Shown: positions 7,979 to 15,968, numbered from the stretch's first letter. The stretch: DNA of 64,000 nt from Arthrobacter crystallopoietes BAB-32 (GCF_000328305.2 NZ_ANPE02000067.1:1-64000), one strand, 5' to 3'. Notes: generated by a model not told the origin, from the sequence alone. Translations and numbers: made by a program.

Positions 7979-8219
7979 CGCCCGGTTCCTCGACCGGGAG
8001 CCGTCCGGCTTCGATGGCTTCGCTGGTCCGCCGGTAAGCGTCCTGGATGTATTCCTCGAGCTTTGTCTTCTCCACCCGCCACTGGTTCCGGCCTCCGATC
8101 CGGATGGCGGGGAGCTCTCCGGAGCGCACCAGGGCATAGGCCTGGGAGGAGCTGATCTGCAGTTCGTCCTGCACCTGGGTGAGTTTGAGGAACCGCTGCT
8201 CGACGGGGGTCTGGGCCAT
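7965..8219 (-). CDS. BldC/excisionase-like helix-turn-helix protein
   Basis: 84 residues of the MerR-like single-domain DNA-binding type used by BldC and excisionases. The core ISSSQAYALVRSGELPAI, then IGGRNQWRVE and LEEYIQDAY, is nearly identical to the backbone gene at 58151-58369. It starts at ATG 8219, and TAGGCT lies seven bases upstream on the minus strand, indicating a leaderless message. The C-terminal EEPGDEPD tail is not in the paralog. It could act as an excisionase-like or transcriptional factor of the element that binds sites similar to those of the host regulator. Confidence 0.8.
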   Translation of the reverse strand: MAQTPVEQRFLKLTQVQDELQISSSQAYALVRSGELPAIRIGGRNQWRVEKTKLEEYIQDAYRRTSEAIEAGRLPVEEPGDEPD

Positions 8220-8472
8220 GAATACGAGCCTACCCGCGGCAGCCGGACCGGAAGTTCATTACCTGTTCACCCCAACACGCGGAGGGCCGATAGACGAATC
8301 GTTTCACCAGAATTAGGATCTGAACCAACTGCTTCACGGCAGCCAGTTGGGGGAGCGCCCTGGGCTCAGCCAGGACGTTATGGTGCCACATTCTCCGTGC
8401 CTTCCGGTGCGGTCCTCGGTGCTTCCCGGTCCATGAATCGAAGCACCGATTGACGCACCTTGGGAGTACTTG

Positions 8473-9783
8473 ATGAACGAGAATTCGTCCTTGTCCGCTT
8501 TCTTCCGATCGCCTTGGTCACGCACCCTGTCCGTTGGACTGGCCCTGGCGATCACCGCGGCCACGGCCCAGATCGCGCAGGCCACCGAGACTGAAGCGTC
8601 GGGTGAGGCAGCGGCCGAGCAGATCGCGGAGATCACCGACGAAGCGCGCGCGGACGCCGGCGTCGCTGACACCGGCCAGGTCGCCTTCGTCCAGGACGGC
8701 GCGGTAACCACCGCCGTTGATGCCGATGGCGGGATCAGCTTTGCCGACGGAACCGTGACGGTAGCCGAGGGCTCCACCGTCCCGATGGGCATCAGCCTCC
8801 CCTCCGAGGCTCCCGCGGACGCGACGGTCACGGAAGCGGGCACCCTCGTGACCACGGACCAGGACACCCCTGTCTCGATGGAGGTCCAGGGCTTCGAGGA
8901 CGGCTCCGTGCGGATCCAGGCTGTCGTCGAGGAGGCCGCACCCGTCCATGAGCTCGGCTACGAACTGTCGCTGCCCGCGGGCGCGCAGCTGCACCAGCAG
9001 CCTGATGGCAGCGTCATTGTGCTCGCCGACCCGGCCGCCGTCCCGGTCCTTGATGCCGAGCCGTTGCCGGAGGGGGACGCTGCCCTCGCCGAGCTGCTGC
9101 CCACCGCCGAGGAAGTCGACACGGCCGCCGTTGACGCGGCCAACGCGGAAGCCGCGGCACTGAGCGCCGGCGATCCGGTGGACACGGCGCCGGCCGGCAC
9201 CGTGGCACTGGCCGCCATGCCTACCCCGTGGGCTGTGGATGCCACCGGCCAGTCCCTGCCCACCGAGTACAAAGTGGAAGGCGACACGGTCGTGCAGGTC
9301 GTGGACACTTCCCAGGCCGTCTTCCCTGTCGTCTCCGACCCGTGGTTCATCCCGCTGATCCCGATCGCCCTCGGTGCGGCAGCCCGCGCCCTGGCACCGG
9401 CAGCCATCCGTGCGTTCGCCGCCACCGCCATCCGCGGCGGGATGGCGTACACGACCCGCGGCGGCTACCGCAGCTTCTCCGCGTTCAAGGCCGCCCATGG
9501 CACCAGGTCAGGCTACGAATGGCACCATATCGTCACCCAGGCCGCCGGCCGCTACAAGGGCTACAGCAGCTACGCCATCAACCACCGCAACAACCTGATC
9601 CAGATCCCCGCCCGGGTCCACCGCAACTGCGTCACGCCCTGGATGAACTCCAAGGGGGTCAAGCGATTCGGCGCTAACGCCGCCTCCGGCCAGTACATGC
9701 GCGACTGGGTGAAGCATCAAAGCTGGCAGAAGCAGCACCAGATCGGTGTCGCCCTGCTGCGCCACTGCGGCGTGCGCATCTGA
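8473..9783 (+). CDS. Exported polymorphic toxin with HNH/Endo VII-type nuclease C-terminus
   Basis: 437 residues. ATG 8473 has GGGAG six bases upstream. The signal peptide ends near residue 37 (AITAATAQIAQA). Residues about 40-270 are an acidic, Ala-rich passenger. A segment with LPTEYKVEGDTVVQVVD and FPVVSDPW resembles the pre-toxin region found in exported actinobacterial toxins. It is followed by a hydrophobic Ala-rich stretch (PLIPIALGAAARALAPAAI). The last 90 residues hold GYEWHHIVTQ, then INHRNNLIQIPARVHRNC, the His-His...Asn...His pattern of WHH/AHH-type HNH nucleases. Predicted to be secreted and to cut nucleic acid in rival cells. The following gene is the likely immunity factor. Confidence 0.75.
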   Translation: MNENSSLSAFFRSPWSRTLSVGLALAITAATAQIAQATETEASGEAAAEQIAEITDEARADAGVADTGQVAFVQDGAVTTAVDADGGISFADGTVTVAEGSTVPMGISLPSEAPADATVTEAGTLVTTDQDTPVSMEVQGFEDGSVRIQAVVEEAAPVHELGYELSLPAGAQLHQQPDGSVIVLADPAAVPVLDAEPLPEGDAALAELLPTAEEVDTAAVDAANAEAAALSAGDPVDTAPAGTVALAAMPTPWAVDATGQSLPTEYKVEGDTVVQVVDTSQAVFPVVSDPWFIPLIPIALGAAARALAPAAIRAFAATAIRGGMAYTTRGGYRSFSAFKAAHGTRSGYEWHHIVTQAAGRYKGYSSYAINHRNNLIQIPARVHRNCVTPWMNSKGVKRFGANAASGQYMRDWVKHQSWQKQHQIGVALLRHCGVRI

Positions 9784-9811
9784 CGCAGCGGCACGCTTAG
9801 TCTGAACGCAG

Positions 9812-9847
9812 GGATGTGTGCGGCGCCCGGCGGTGCCGCACACATCC
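9812..9847. promoter_or_regulatory. 13-bp perfect hairpin carrying two CCGCACACAT motifs
   Basis: Arms GGATGTGTGCGGC and GCCGCACACATCC around a 10-base loop, 28 bases after the toxin stop and 30 before the next ATG. The right arm is one of the recurring CCGCACACAT motifs (9836-9845). In RNA it would form a strong hairpin separating toxin and immunity messages; on DNA it is a two-fold symmetric protein site. The two roles cannot be separated by reading. Confidence 0.55.
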
Positions 9848-9877
9848 ACCCCGCTCCCCATCGACAGGAGGACATGC

Positions 9878-10801
9878 ATGGCCCCCGCGACAAGGCCCGC
9901 ACCGCCCATCAACGGCAGCAGTGCCGAGATCACAGCCTGGCTGAACGGCCCGGCCCTCAACGCCCCCGAACTGTCCGACGACATCCGTTTCTCGGTCGTG
10001 CTGTCCGCGCTGAACGTGCCTGCCGGGCGTCAGGACATCGATGAGCTTTGGGACGGCACCGCGCACATCTCCTGGCTCGGCGGACCGGCCGTCGGCCCCT
10101 TGACGCAGTGGCCGCAGCGCCGGGACGGAAAGAAACTCGCGCACGTCGCATCCCTGCACCTTGGCGAAGTCGCCGATGTGATCGAAGACCAGCAGCGCAC
10201 CGTCTGGGGGCCGGGCATGCCGGACCGGAACGACCCGGCGCAGTCGCTGCCGGACAGCGGCGTGCTCGAGGTCTTCCACGACTGCGAGGCCTCCGGCTAC
10301 GAAGCGGACGACGGGCCCTCCGGGGCATGGCATGTCCGATGGGTGCAGACTCCCGACGGGGGAATTGTCGACGCCCCGGACGACGCAGAGCCGCCGACCG
10401 ATGTCTGCCAGGTCGTCATCCCGTCAGCGTCCTTCAGCCTCCGCCCGCCCGCCGACAACATGGACCTGCCGGACGCTGCATTCAACCGAGTGCTCGATGC
10501 CCACGATGCCGTTCATGACGCCTGGCAGAGCTTTTACAAGGCCGGACGCGAAAAGGTGTTCATGCCGCTCTCTCACGTCTACGGCCATGGCTGGAAAGGG
10601 ATCACCGAGATCAGCGGCATTCTCAACGATGTCCTTCCGCTGCAGGAGGGCGACGAGCACGTGCTGCTGCTGGATTTGGAAGGCTGGACACACCTTGAGG
10701 GCTGGTTCGGCGACGCCGGACACCTGGAGGTCTGGATGCGCCGCTCGGACCTGGCAGCCCGCGCCTTCGATAAGGCATGGTGTCTCATCCGCATGGGGTG
10801 A
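9878..10801 (+). CDS. DUF1963 (YwqG-like) protein, candidate immunity protein
   Basis: 307 residues. ATG 9878 is chosen because AGGAGGAC lies just upstream; an ATG four bases earlier is out of frame. DUF1963 signatures are LTQWPQRRDGKKLAHVASLH near residue 75, GVLEVFHDCEASGYE near 130, and a C-terminal LLLDLEGWTHLEGWFGDAGH followed by LEVWMRRSDLAARAFDKAW. There is no signal peptide, so it acts in the cytoplasm. DUF1963 proteins are often immunity proteins beside polymorphic toxins, and this one directly follows an exported nuclease; immunity is inferred from that context. Confidence 0.75.
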   Translation: MAPATRPAPPINGSSAEITAWLNGPALNAPELSDDIRFSVVLSALNVPAGRQDIDELWDGTAHISWLGGPAVGPLTQWPQRRDGKKLAHVASLHLGEVADVIEDQQRTVWGPGMPDRNDPAQSLPDSGVLEVFHDCEASGYEADDGPSGAWHVRWVQTPDGGIVDAPDDAEPPTDVCQVVIPSASFSLRPPADNMDLPDAAFNRVLDAHDAVHDAWQSFYKAGREKVFMPLSHVYGHGWKGITEISGILNDVLPLQEGDEHVLLLDLEGWTHLEGWFGDAGHLEVWMRRSDLAARAFDKAWCLIRMG

Positions 10802-10849
10802 CAACGCCCTGCGCAGGCCCATGAGGAAGAAGAGGTAATGGATGAAGGG

Positions 10850-10887
10850 GCGCTGCCCTGCCCTTGGGGGATCGGGCAGGACAGCGC
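10850..10887 (-). terminator. Stem-loop terminator of the 10992-11719 pair
   Basis: Arms GCGCTG-C-CCTGCCC and GGGCAGG-A-CAGCGC with a 10-base loop. As at 6141 and 7297, the single mismatch pairs as U-G in minus-strand RNA, so it serves the minus-strand genes ending at 10992. Confidence 0.5.
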
Positions 10888-10991
10888 TCCGACCACGCAG
10901 TTCCGGCGGAAGCCCGAGGGCACATCACCGGGGGTCGGACGTGCCGCTCGTTGGGGGACTACGCGGCACTGCAAATAGCCTATGACAATAG

Positions 10992-11336
10992 TTAGGCCGA
11001 AAGTCCCGAATCGCGGATTTCGTCTGATCTTGAGCAGATCTTGAGCGCGTCCTGCGCTTCTGCGGCGGGTCGATGCGCCAAGCTGTTCGCACTGGCGGTC
11101 ACCATCCGGGTTCCGACTGGGGAGTAGGAACCATTCGCGGCCGGTCCGTCGCCGCACGAGGCTGCGGGGCCAGGCAGGTTCTGGGGAGGGCCTGCCACCC
11201 CGCCGCCCGCTCCCTTTCGGTACTCCGCCTGCAGGACCCGGTTGTTCGGGAAGCGCTCCTCCAGGTGGCGGCGCAGCGGGGATTGCTTGTCGCTGAGCTC
11301 AGCGGTCAGGGTGGAGTAGAGGCAGCCGGCCGTCAT
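10992..11336 (-). CDS. Hypothetical protein, 114 aa, coupled to DUF4375 gene
   Basis: The ATG at 11336 overlaps the upstream stop by four bases (ATGA), so translation is coupled. The first 40 residues (LYSTLTAELSDKQSPLRRHL, then EERFPNNRVLQAEYR) look like a conserved helical domain. The remainder is Gly/Pro/Ala-rich with poor coding character and may be a read-through tail after an undetected frameshift. Not recognised as a family. Confidence 0.5.
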   Translation of the reverse strand: MTAGCLYSTLTAELSDKQSPLRRHLEERFPNNRVLQAEYRKGAGGGVAGPPQNLPGPAASCGDGPAANGSYSPVGTRMVTASANSLAHRPAAEAQDALKICSRSDEIRDSGLSA

Positions 11337-11719
11337 GGGGCGCTGTCGGCGAAGGCGTCGGGCTGTTCGGCCAGTTTGTTCGTGAAGGCCGGGTCGATGA
11401 GGTCGCTGCCCTCCTCGCCGAAGTAGAGGTCGTCGGCCCGGACTTCCAGGGCCTCCGCCTGCTCCAGGGACGTGGCGCCGGGAGCTTCCTCGGCGACGGA
11501 TTCGATGCCGTCGGCCAGACTGTCCAGCCCGAACCAGCGGTAGCCGGCCACGGCGGCTGTCAGTTCGTGCGGCTCGAGGCCCTGCACGGCATGCAGCAGG
11601 CCGCCGTTCTGCGCCATGTTGTCCAGCAGCAGCAGGTCATGCAGCGCCCGGTCGCCTTCGGCCCGAGGGCCGTCGTAGTCATAGTCGAGTGCGCGGTTCC
11701 AGATGTCATCAGACTTCAC
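11333..11719 (-). CDS. DUF4375-like protein, possible immunity protein
   Basis: 128 residues from GTG 11719, chosen because GGGGGAAT lies eight bases upstream and the longer frame is not coding-like. The segment AQNGGLLHAVQGLEPHELTA, then YRWFGLDSLADGIESVAEEA, is the helical core of DUF4375 (DMP19-like) proteins, small acidic helical proteins reported as DNA mimics or toxin immunity factors. Acidic overall, with no signal peptide. The position after the toxin/DUF1963 unit suggests a cassette of immunity genes; the specific target is unknown. Confidence 0.6.
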   Translation of the reverse strand: MKSDDIWNRALDYDYDGPRAEGDRALHDLLLLDNMAQNGGLLHAVQGLEPHELTAAVAGYRWFGLDSLADGIESVAEEAPGATSLEQAEALEVRADDLYFGEEGSDLIDPAFTNKLAEQPDAFADSAP

Positions 11720-11834
11720 GGCAATTCCCCCTGAGTTGCTTGCGGTGATGAGCGAACCGATTCCTGCCACGAGCATAGCCGTCGCCGGGACACGAATTCG
11801 CCGGGAGTCCCTCCCATCGTCGTAGTCTGGCCAA

Positions 11835-12092
11835 ATGGATGCTGCACAAGCGGGATTGGAATCGGTCGGGTGGTGCCACGAGTGTGGGACTCTACAGCTC
11901 AAATCACAGATGCCCGCCGGCTTTGTTGAATGGCTGGAAGACGTCCGGCCGCTGTGTGTCGGTTGCGGCTCGGAGTCATGGCCTACAGGCGTTTGGGATG
12001 AAGGCGCGCACTCCGCCTCATGCACCTGGCATGAAGCAGGGGAGCGTCGGGCGGTGGACTGGTCACCGGCGTTCGCCTGCCAATGCGACTGA
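11835..12092 (+). CDS. Small Cys-rich (zinc-ribbon-like) protein, 85 aa
   Basis: Contains WCHECGTL (CxxC) and PLCVGCGS (CxxC) about 28 residues apart, the usual spacing of a zinc ribbon, plus CTWHEAG and a C-terminal CQCD. There is no ribosome site; TAGTCT lies exactly seven bases before the ATG, so it is probably leaderless. Function unknown; a nucleic-acid or protein-binding role is only a guess from the ribbon. A stand-alone gene, divergent from the DUF4375 pair. Confidence 0.6.
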   Translation: MDAAQAGLESVGWCHECGTLQLKSQMPAGFVEWLEDVRPLCVGCGSESWPTGVWDEGAHSASCTWHEAGERRAVDWSPAFACQCD

Positions 12093-12207
12093 TCTAGACG
12101 GCGCATCGCCCAACCAGCAGGGCAGACAAAGGCTTCCCGCTCGTGTAAGCGCAGACTGCCTCGCAGTATGGGCTGCTGTTGAGTGGATGCGGAGCAGGCC
12201 GATGCTC

Positions 12208-12606
12208 TTACCCGATGACGGTATCCGCGTGCCTGTGGGCAACCTTCCATTCGCCGTCTTCGCGGCGGTAGACTTGCGTAGCCCGCAGCACGTAACTGCG
12301 CGGCTCACCATCCACCGAGGCGGAGGTGTGCTCGAGGCCGGCCGTGAAGGCCATGTCGCCCACCACCTCATAGGCCAGCAGCTCGAAGCGGTAGGACGTG
12401 CAGTCGAAGAACTGTCCCGCAAGTTCGACGAACAGCTTATTGAGTTCCTGCTGCCCGAACGCGTTGCGCCAGGCGCCCAGGACGCTCACCGGTTCGTTGC
12501 GTGACCAGAGCGCCCGCCGGGGCGCTGCGTCGCCGTTGTGGAGGGCGTGCTCGGCCTCGTAAAGAGAGGTCTTCACCCAGGCCAGAAAATCATCCGCGTC
12601 TGTCAT
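12208..12606 (-). CDS. NTF2-like (SnoaL/DUF4440) protein
   Basis: 132 residues with the typical layout of a cone-shaped NTF2-like fold: N-terminal helices (DFLAWVKTSLYEAEHALHNG), the ALWSRNEPVSVLGAW strand, and C-terminal strands YVLRATQVYRREDGEWKVAH ending in HADTVIG. Such proteins act as ketosteroid-isomerase-like enzymes, ligand-binding proteins or immunity proteins; nothing visible decides. Full length for the family, single gene, cytoplasmic. Confidence 0.75.
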   Translation of the reverse strand: MTDADDFLAWVKTSLYEAEHALHNGDAAPRRALWSRNEPVSVLGAWRNAFGQQELNKLFVELAGQFFDCTSYRFELLAYEVVGDMAFTAGLEHTSASVDGEPRSYVLRATQVYRREDGEWKVAHRHADTVIG

Positions 12607-12692
12607 GCTTCAGTATGCTCCAACGTGGCCGGTAAACGTCGATGGCATTGGCTGACTGGCCGGAAAGACACGGCGCGGCGTGCTTGGCGACC

Positions 12693-13469
12693 CTACTTGA
12701 CGTCCCGAACGTCGGGGAGCGAAGCGACTGTTATGGAAGAAGGATTCCGGCTCTCAAGCGCAGTCAGGCGCACGTGCGCCAAGTAGTCCACGTGATCGGT
12801 AAAAGCTGCGGCCGCTGCGTCCGGATTGCTCGCTGCAATAGCTTCGTATATAGCTTGGTGCTGTTCGGTGACTCTTGAACGGTCGAGTTCATGGACGAAG
12901 ACACTATTCGTTGCTGGACGGCTTAGATGCACGGCGGTCATAGCCAACTCAAGAATCTTGTTCTTGGCTGCACGACAGATTGTGGTGTGGAATTCAAGGT
13001 CGAGGTCGAGCCAGTCTGCGATGTCCATGGAGTAGTCACGTGATCGCTCGACGGGCCGCAAAATCGCTTTGAGGTCCTCATCGGTCCGTCTGCGGGCGGC
13101 CAGGCTCACACACTGAAGTTCGAGCATCGCGCGCGCCTCGTCGACGTCCTGCACGGTGACGTTTCCCGCGCGGAACCACAGCTGGATGGCATCACTCAAT
13201 TGCAGGGCCACCTCATCAGCGTCCGGTAGTGACACAAACGTCCCGCCGTTGCTGCCCCGCGACGTTGTTACCAGGCCCGAGGCTGACAGGAGCTTCAGTC
13301 CCTCACGCGCAGTTGCTCGAGCCACGTCGAAGGCTCCGGCGAGTTCCTGCTCACTGGGAAGGCGCTCCCCAGGCTTCCAAATCCCCGAGGATATTGCCTC
13401 TCGGAGTTGACGCGCGATCTGTCCGGAAGCGTCCCGACGTGCAAGTGGGACGGGTTCGAAACTACTCAC
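12693..13469 (-). CDS. FadR-subfamily GntR regulator
   Basis: 258 residues. Residues about 14-80 form the GntR winged helix-turn-helix (IARQLREAISSGIWKPGERL, PSEQELAGAFDVARATAREG, LKLLSASGLV). Residues about 100-240 form the FCD all-helical effector domain with the metal-binding His pattern (LDLEFHTTICRAA and later HQAIYEAIAA, FTDHVDYL). It is divergent from the amidase-pxpA unit with a 100-base gap, so it most likely represses that unit until an amide or oxoproline-type effector binds. This is inference from arrangement. Confidence 0.85.
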   Translation of the reverse strand: MSSFEPVPLARRDASGQIARQLREAISSGIWKPGERLPSEQELAGAFDVARATAREGLKLLSASGLVTTSRGSNGGTFVSLPDADEVALQLSDAIQLWFRAGNVTVQDVDEARAMLELQCVSLAARRRTDEDLKAILRPVERSRDYSMDIADWLDLDLEFHTTICRAAKNKILELAMTAVHLSRPATNSVFVHELDRSRVTEQHQAIYEAIAASNPDAAAAAFTDHVDYLAHVRLTALESRNPSSITVASLPDVRDVK

Positions 13470-13526
13470 AGGGGCCTCCGATTTGATCTCTTTTCAAAGC
13501 ATATGACCCCTGCCATACTTCCAATG

Positions 13527-13554
13527 TTAGACATCGGGTTTTGGTATGTATCTA
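13527..13554 (+). promoter_or_regulatory. Candidate promoter of the amidase-pxpA unit
   Basis: TTAGAC (13527-13532) and TATCTA (13549-13554) are separated by 16 bases, close to a sigma-A consensus. The spacer contains TTGGTAT, a half-site of the type bound by FadR-like repressors, with another half-site read on the other strand near 13511-13524. Confidence 0.5.
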
Positions 13555-13569
13555 GTCAAAGGAGACATT

Positions 13570-15078
13570 GTGGACATTACCGCCGACAAGCTCGACATCC
13601 AGATCGAAACCGCGAGCATTGGGGAGTTGCAGGCCGGCATGCGGGCAGGGAAGCTGACTGCAGTGCAGCTCGTGGACTTCTATCTGGACCGAGTCGAGCG
13701 GTTCGACAAAGCAGGACCGGAACTGAACTCCATTGTGACGCTCGCCCCCGACGCCCGTGACCAAGCCTCGAAATGCGACGAGCAACGGGCGAACAACCCA
13801 AACGGAGTCGGACCGCTCCACGGTATCCCGGTCCTAGTGAAGGACTGTCTGGAGACGGCGGACATGCCGACATCGTTCGGTTCCGAGATCTTCGCCGATT
13901 ACCAGGCCGACGAAGACGCCACGGTCATCCGCAAGTTGCGCGAGGCCGGTGCAATTATCCTAGGGAAGACCACGCTTCCGGACTGGGCAACCTCGTGGTT
14001 CACGTATTCCTCACGAACAGGACTTACGAAGAATCCGTACGACTTGAGCCGTGATCCTGGGGGATCATCCGCCGGCACCGGCGCGTCGATCGCGGCCGCG
14101 CTGGCGGCAGTCGGGCTCGGCACCGACTGCGGCGGCTCAATCCGGGTACCTTCCTCCTTCTGCAATCTTGTCGGCGTCCGTTCAACTCCCGGCCTCATCA
14201 GCCGCAAGGGGTGCAACCCTCTCGTCAGCGTGCAGGACACGATCGGACCCATGGGACAGTGCGTCGCTGACGTTGCCCGCGTTTTCGACGTTATCACCGG
14301 ATTCGACCCTCACGACGAACTGACCTATGCAGCCGAAATTCTCCCGCAGCAAGAGCCATACCTCTCGGCGCTGGTCCCGGACGCGATCGTCGGCGCACGC
14401 ATCGGCGTCGTTCGAAACGCGTTCGGTTCGGATGACGACAAGTACGCAGCCCCCGTCAACGACGTCATGCGCAGCGCCTTGGAGCAGCTGGCTGCCGCAG
14501 GGGCGATTTTGGTTGACGTTGAGATTCCCGATCTGCAGGACTGGAATGCGCGGACCTCGATGTACACCATCAAGTCGAAATTCGACATCGATCAGTTCCT
14601 CGCGGCAAAGCCCGATGCTCCCATGCACTCCGTGGCGGAGATCATCGAGTCGGGGCGGTACCACCAAAAGCTCGACCTCCTTGAGGCCATCAACGGCGGC
14701 CCGGACGACCCGTTCTCGGACCTCTCGTTCTACTCAGCGTATTTGGCACGCGAGGCGTACATGAAGACGGTGGTGAATCTTATGGGCGCAAATGATCTTC
14801 TTGCTCTGGTTTACCCGACGGTGCAGGTTGTTCCACCTACACGGGAAGAATGCGACTCGTCGCAGTGGACAACATTGAACTTCCCGACGAACACCTTGAT
14901 CGGGTCACAGACGTGGATGCCCGCGATGACAATCCCGGCCGGGCTTACCGAAGCCGGGCTGCCCGTCGGAATGGAAATTCTCGCGCGGCCCTTCGATGAG
15001 CGGACTCTGTTCCGGGTTGGATACGGCTTCGAGCAGGCCGGTAATCACCGGCACCTACCCGATTCGGTTTCAATCTAA
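13570..15078 (+). CDS. Amidase signature enzyme
   Basis: 502 residues from GTG 13570, chosen because AAAGGAGA lies five bases upstream; the longer frame starts before this site. It hydrolyses a C-N amide bond. The Ser-cisSer-Lys triad is visible: Lys91 in PVLVKD, the Ser pair in GGSSAG (residues 164-169), and nucleophile Ser190 in DCGGSIR. The C-terminal half has the usual FPTNTLIGSQTWMPAMTIPA segment. Divergent from the FadR-type gene and followed by pxpA. The substrate could be a cyclic or linear amide that yields 5-oxoproline or a related lactam, but the sequence does not show this. Confidence 0.85.
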   Translation: MDITADKLDIQIETASIGELQAGMRAGKLTAVQLVDFYLDRVERFDKAGPELNSIVTLAPDARDQASKCDEQRANNPNGVGPLHGIPVLVKDCLETADMPTSFGSEIFADYQADEDATVIRKLREAGAIILGKTTLPDWATSWFTYSSRTGLTKNPYDLSRDPGGSSAGTGASIAAALAAVGLGTDCGGSIRVPSSFCNLVGVRSTPGLISRKGCNPLVSVQDTIGPMGQCVADVARVFDVITGFDPHDELTYAAEILPQQEPYLSALVPDAIVGARIGVVRNAFGSDDDKYAAPVNDVMRSALEQLAAAGAILVDVEIPDLQDWNARTSMYTIKSKFDIDQFLAAKPDAPMHSVAEIIESGRYHQKLDLLEAINGGPDDPFSDLSFYSAYLAREAYMKTVVNLMGANDLLALVYPTVQVVPPTREECDSSQWTTLNFPTNTLIGSQTWMPAMTIPAGLTEAGLPVGMEILARPFDERTLFRVGYGFEQAGNHRHLPDSVSI

Positions 15079-15108
15079 AACCAAGCCGGCACAACGCCAG
15101 GAACACAA

Positions 15109-15201
15109 AGGGCACGGGACCCGGAACCTACAAACTGCCGACAGTGCTCGTCATGAATGACTGGGCAAACACCCGTCGAGGCGCAGGGGGTCCCGTGCCC
15201 T
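15109..15201. repeat. 14-bp perfect inverted repeat between amidase and pxpA
   Basis: AGGGCACGGGACCC (15109-15122) and GGGTCCCGTGCCCT (15188-15201) are exact reverse complements with 65 bases between. In the transcript they would form a long-stem loop ending 27 bases before the pxpA start. It may set the ratio of the two products, stabilise the upstream message, or be the scar of a small insertion. Confidence 0.6.
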
Positions 15202-15227
15202 GCATAAAGACTGAGAATGGAGCTTTC

Positions 15228-15968
15228 ATGGTCACGATGAACGCCGACATGGGTGAATCTCTCGGTATTCATTCCTTCGGCAATGATCACTTGCTGCTGC
15301 CGCTGGTCGACACTATCAACGTGGCATGCGGGTTCCACTCAGGGGACCCATCCACGATGAGGCAGACAATAGAGGCAGCGTCCGAACACGGTGTCACCGT
15401 CGGTGCGCACCCCGGCCTGCCTGACCTCGTTGGGTTCGGACGTCGTGAAATGAAGCTCGACAAGAGCGAGGTGCGTGACCTGGTGCGCTACCAGGTCGGG
15501 GCGCTGGTCGCCTTCCTCGAGGCAGCCGGCGCTGCCCTGCACCACATCAAGCCTCACGGCGCCCTCTACGGGATGTTGGCCCGCGACGAGGATCTGATGG
15601 ACGCCGTCTGCGATGTGGCAATTCAGTATGGCGTCCCTGTCTACGGGTTGCCCGGAACGGCTCACGAGCGAGCGGCGGCCCGCCGCGAAGTGGGATTTAT
15701 TGCTGAGTTCTACGCCGACCTCAACTACGGCGATGACGGCATCGTCGTCGTAGAACGACACGGCAAGCAGCGCTCTCCTGATGAATTCGCGGACAGGGTT
15801 CGCGCAGCCATCAGCGAAGGCTCAGTCATGACAGCCACGGGCAATGAGCTGCAGATCCGCGTTGATTCGGTGTGCATCCACTCCGACCTGCCCGCGGCGC
15901 CATCGAATGCACGAATCACCCGAGATGTCATTAACGAGCTTTCGCAAGGCCGCGTCCGCTCAAGGTGA
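15228..15968 (+). CDS. pxpA: 5-oxoprolinase subunit A (LamB/YcsF family)
   Basis: 246 residues, the normal family length. ATG 15228 has GGAG seven bases upstream. Family motifs are NADMGESLG at the start, VACGFHSGDPSTM, GAHPGLPDLVGFGRRE, HIKPHGALYG, GLPGTAHERAAARR and FYADLNYGDDG. PxpA acts with PxpB and PxpC to hydrolyse 5-oxoproline with ATP. Neither partner gene is in this window, so the protein either works with partners elsewhere or, with the amidase, in a different lactam pathway. Co-transcribed with the amidase (149-base gap containing a hairpin). Confidence 0.85.
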   Translation: MVTMNADMGESLGIHSFGNDHLLLPLVDTINVACGFHSGDPSTMRQTIEAASEHGVTVGAHPGLPDLVGFGRREMKLDKSEVRDLVRYQVGALVAFLEAAGAALHHIKPHGALYGMLARDEDLMDAVCDVAIQYGVPVYGLPGTAHERAAARREVGFIAEFYADLNYGDDGIVVVERHGKQRSPDEFADRVRAAISEGSVMTATGNELQIRVDSVCIHSDLPAAPSNARITRDVINELSQGRVRSR

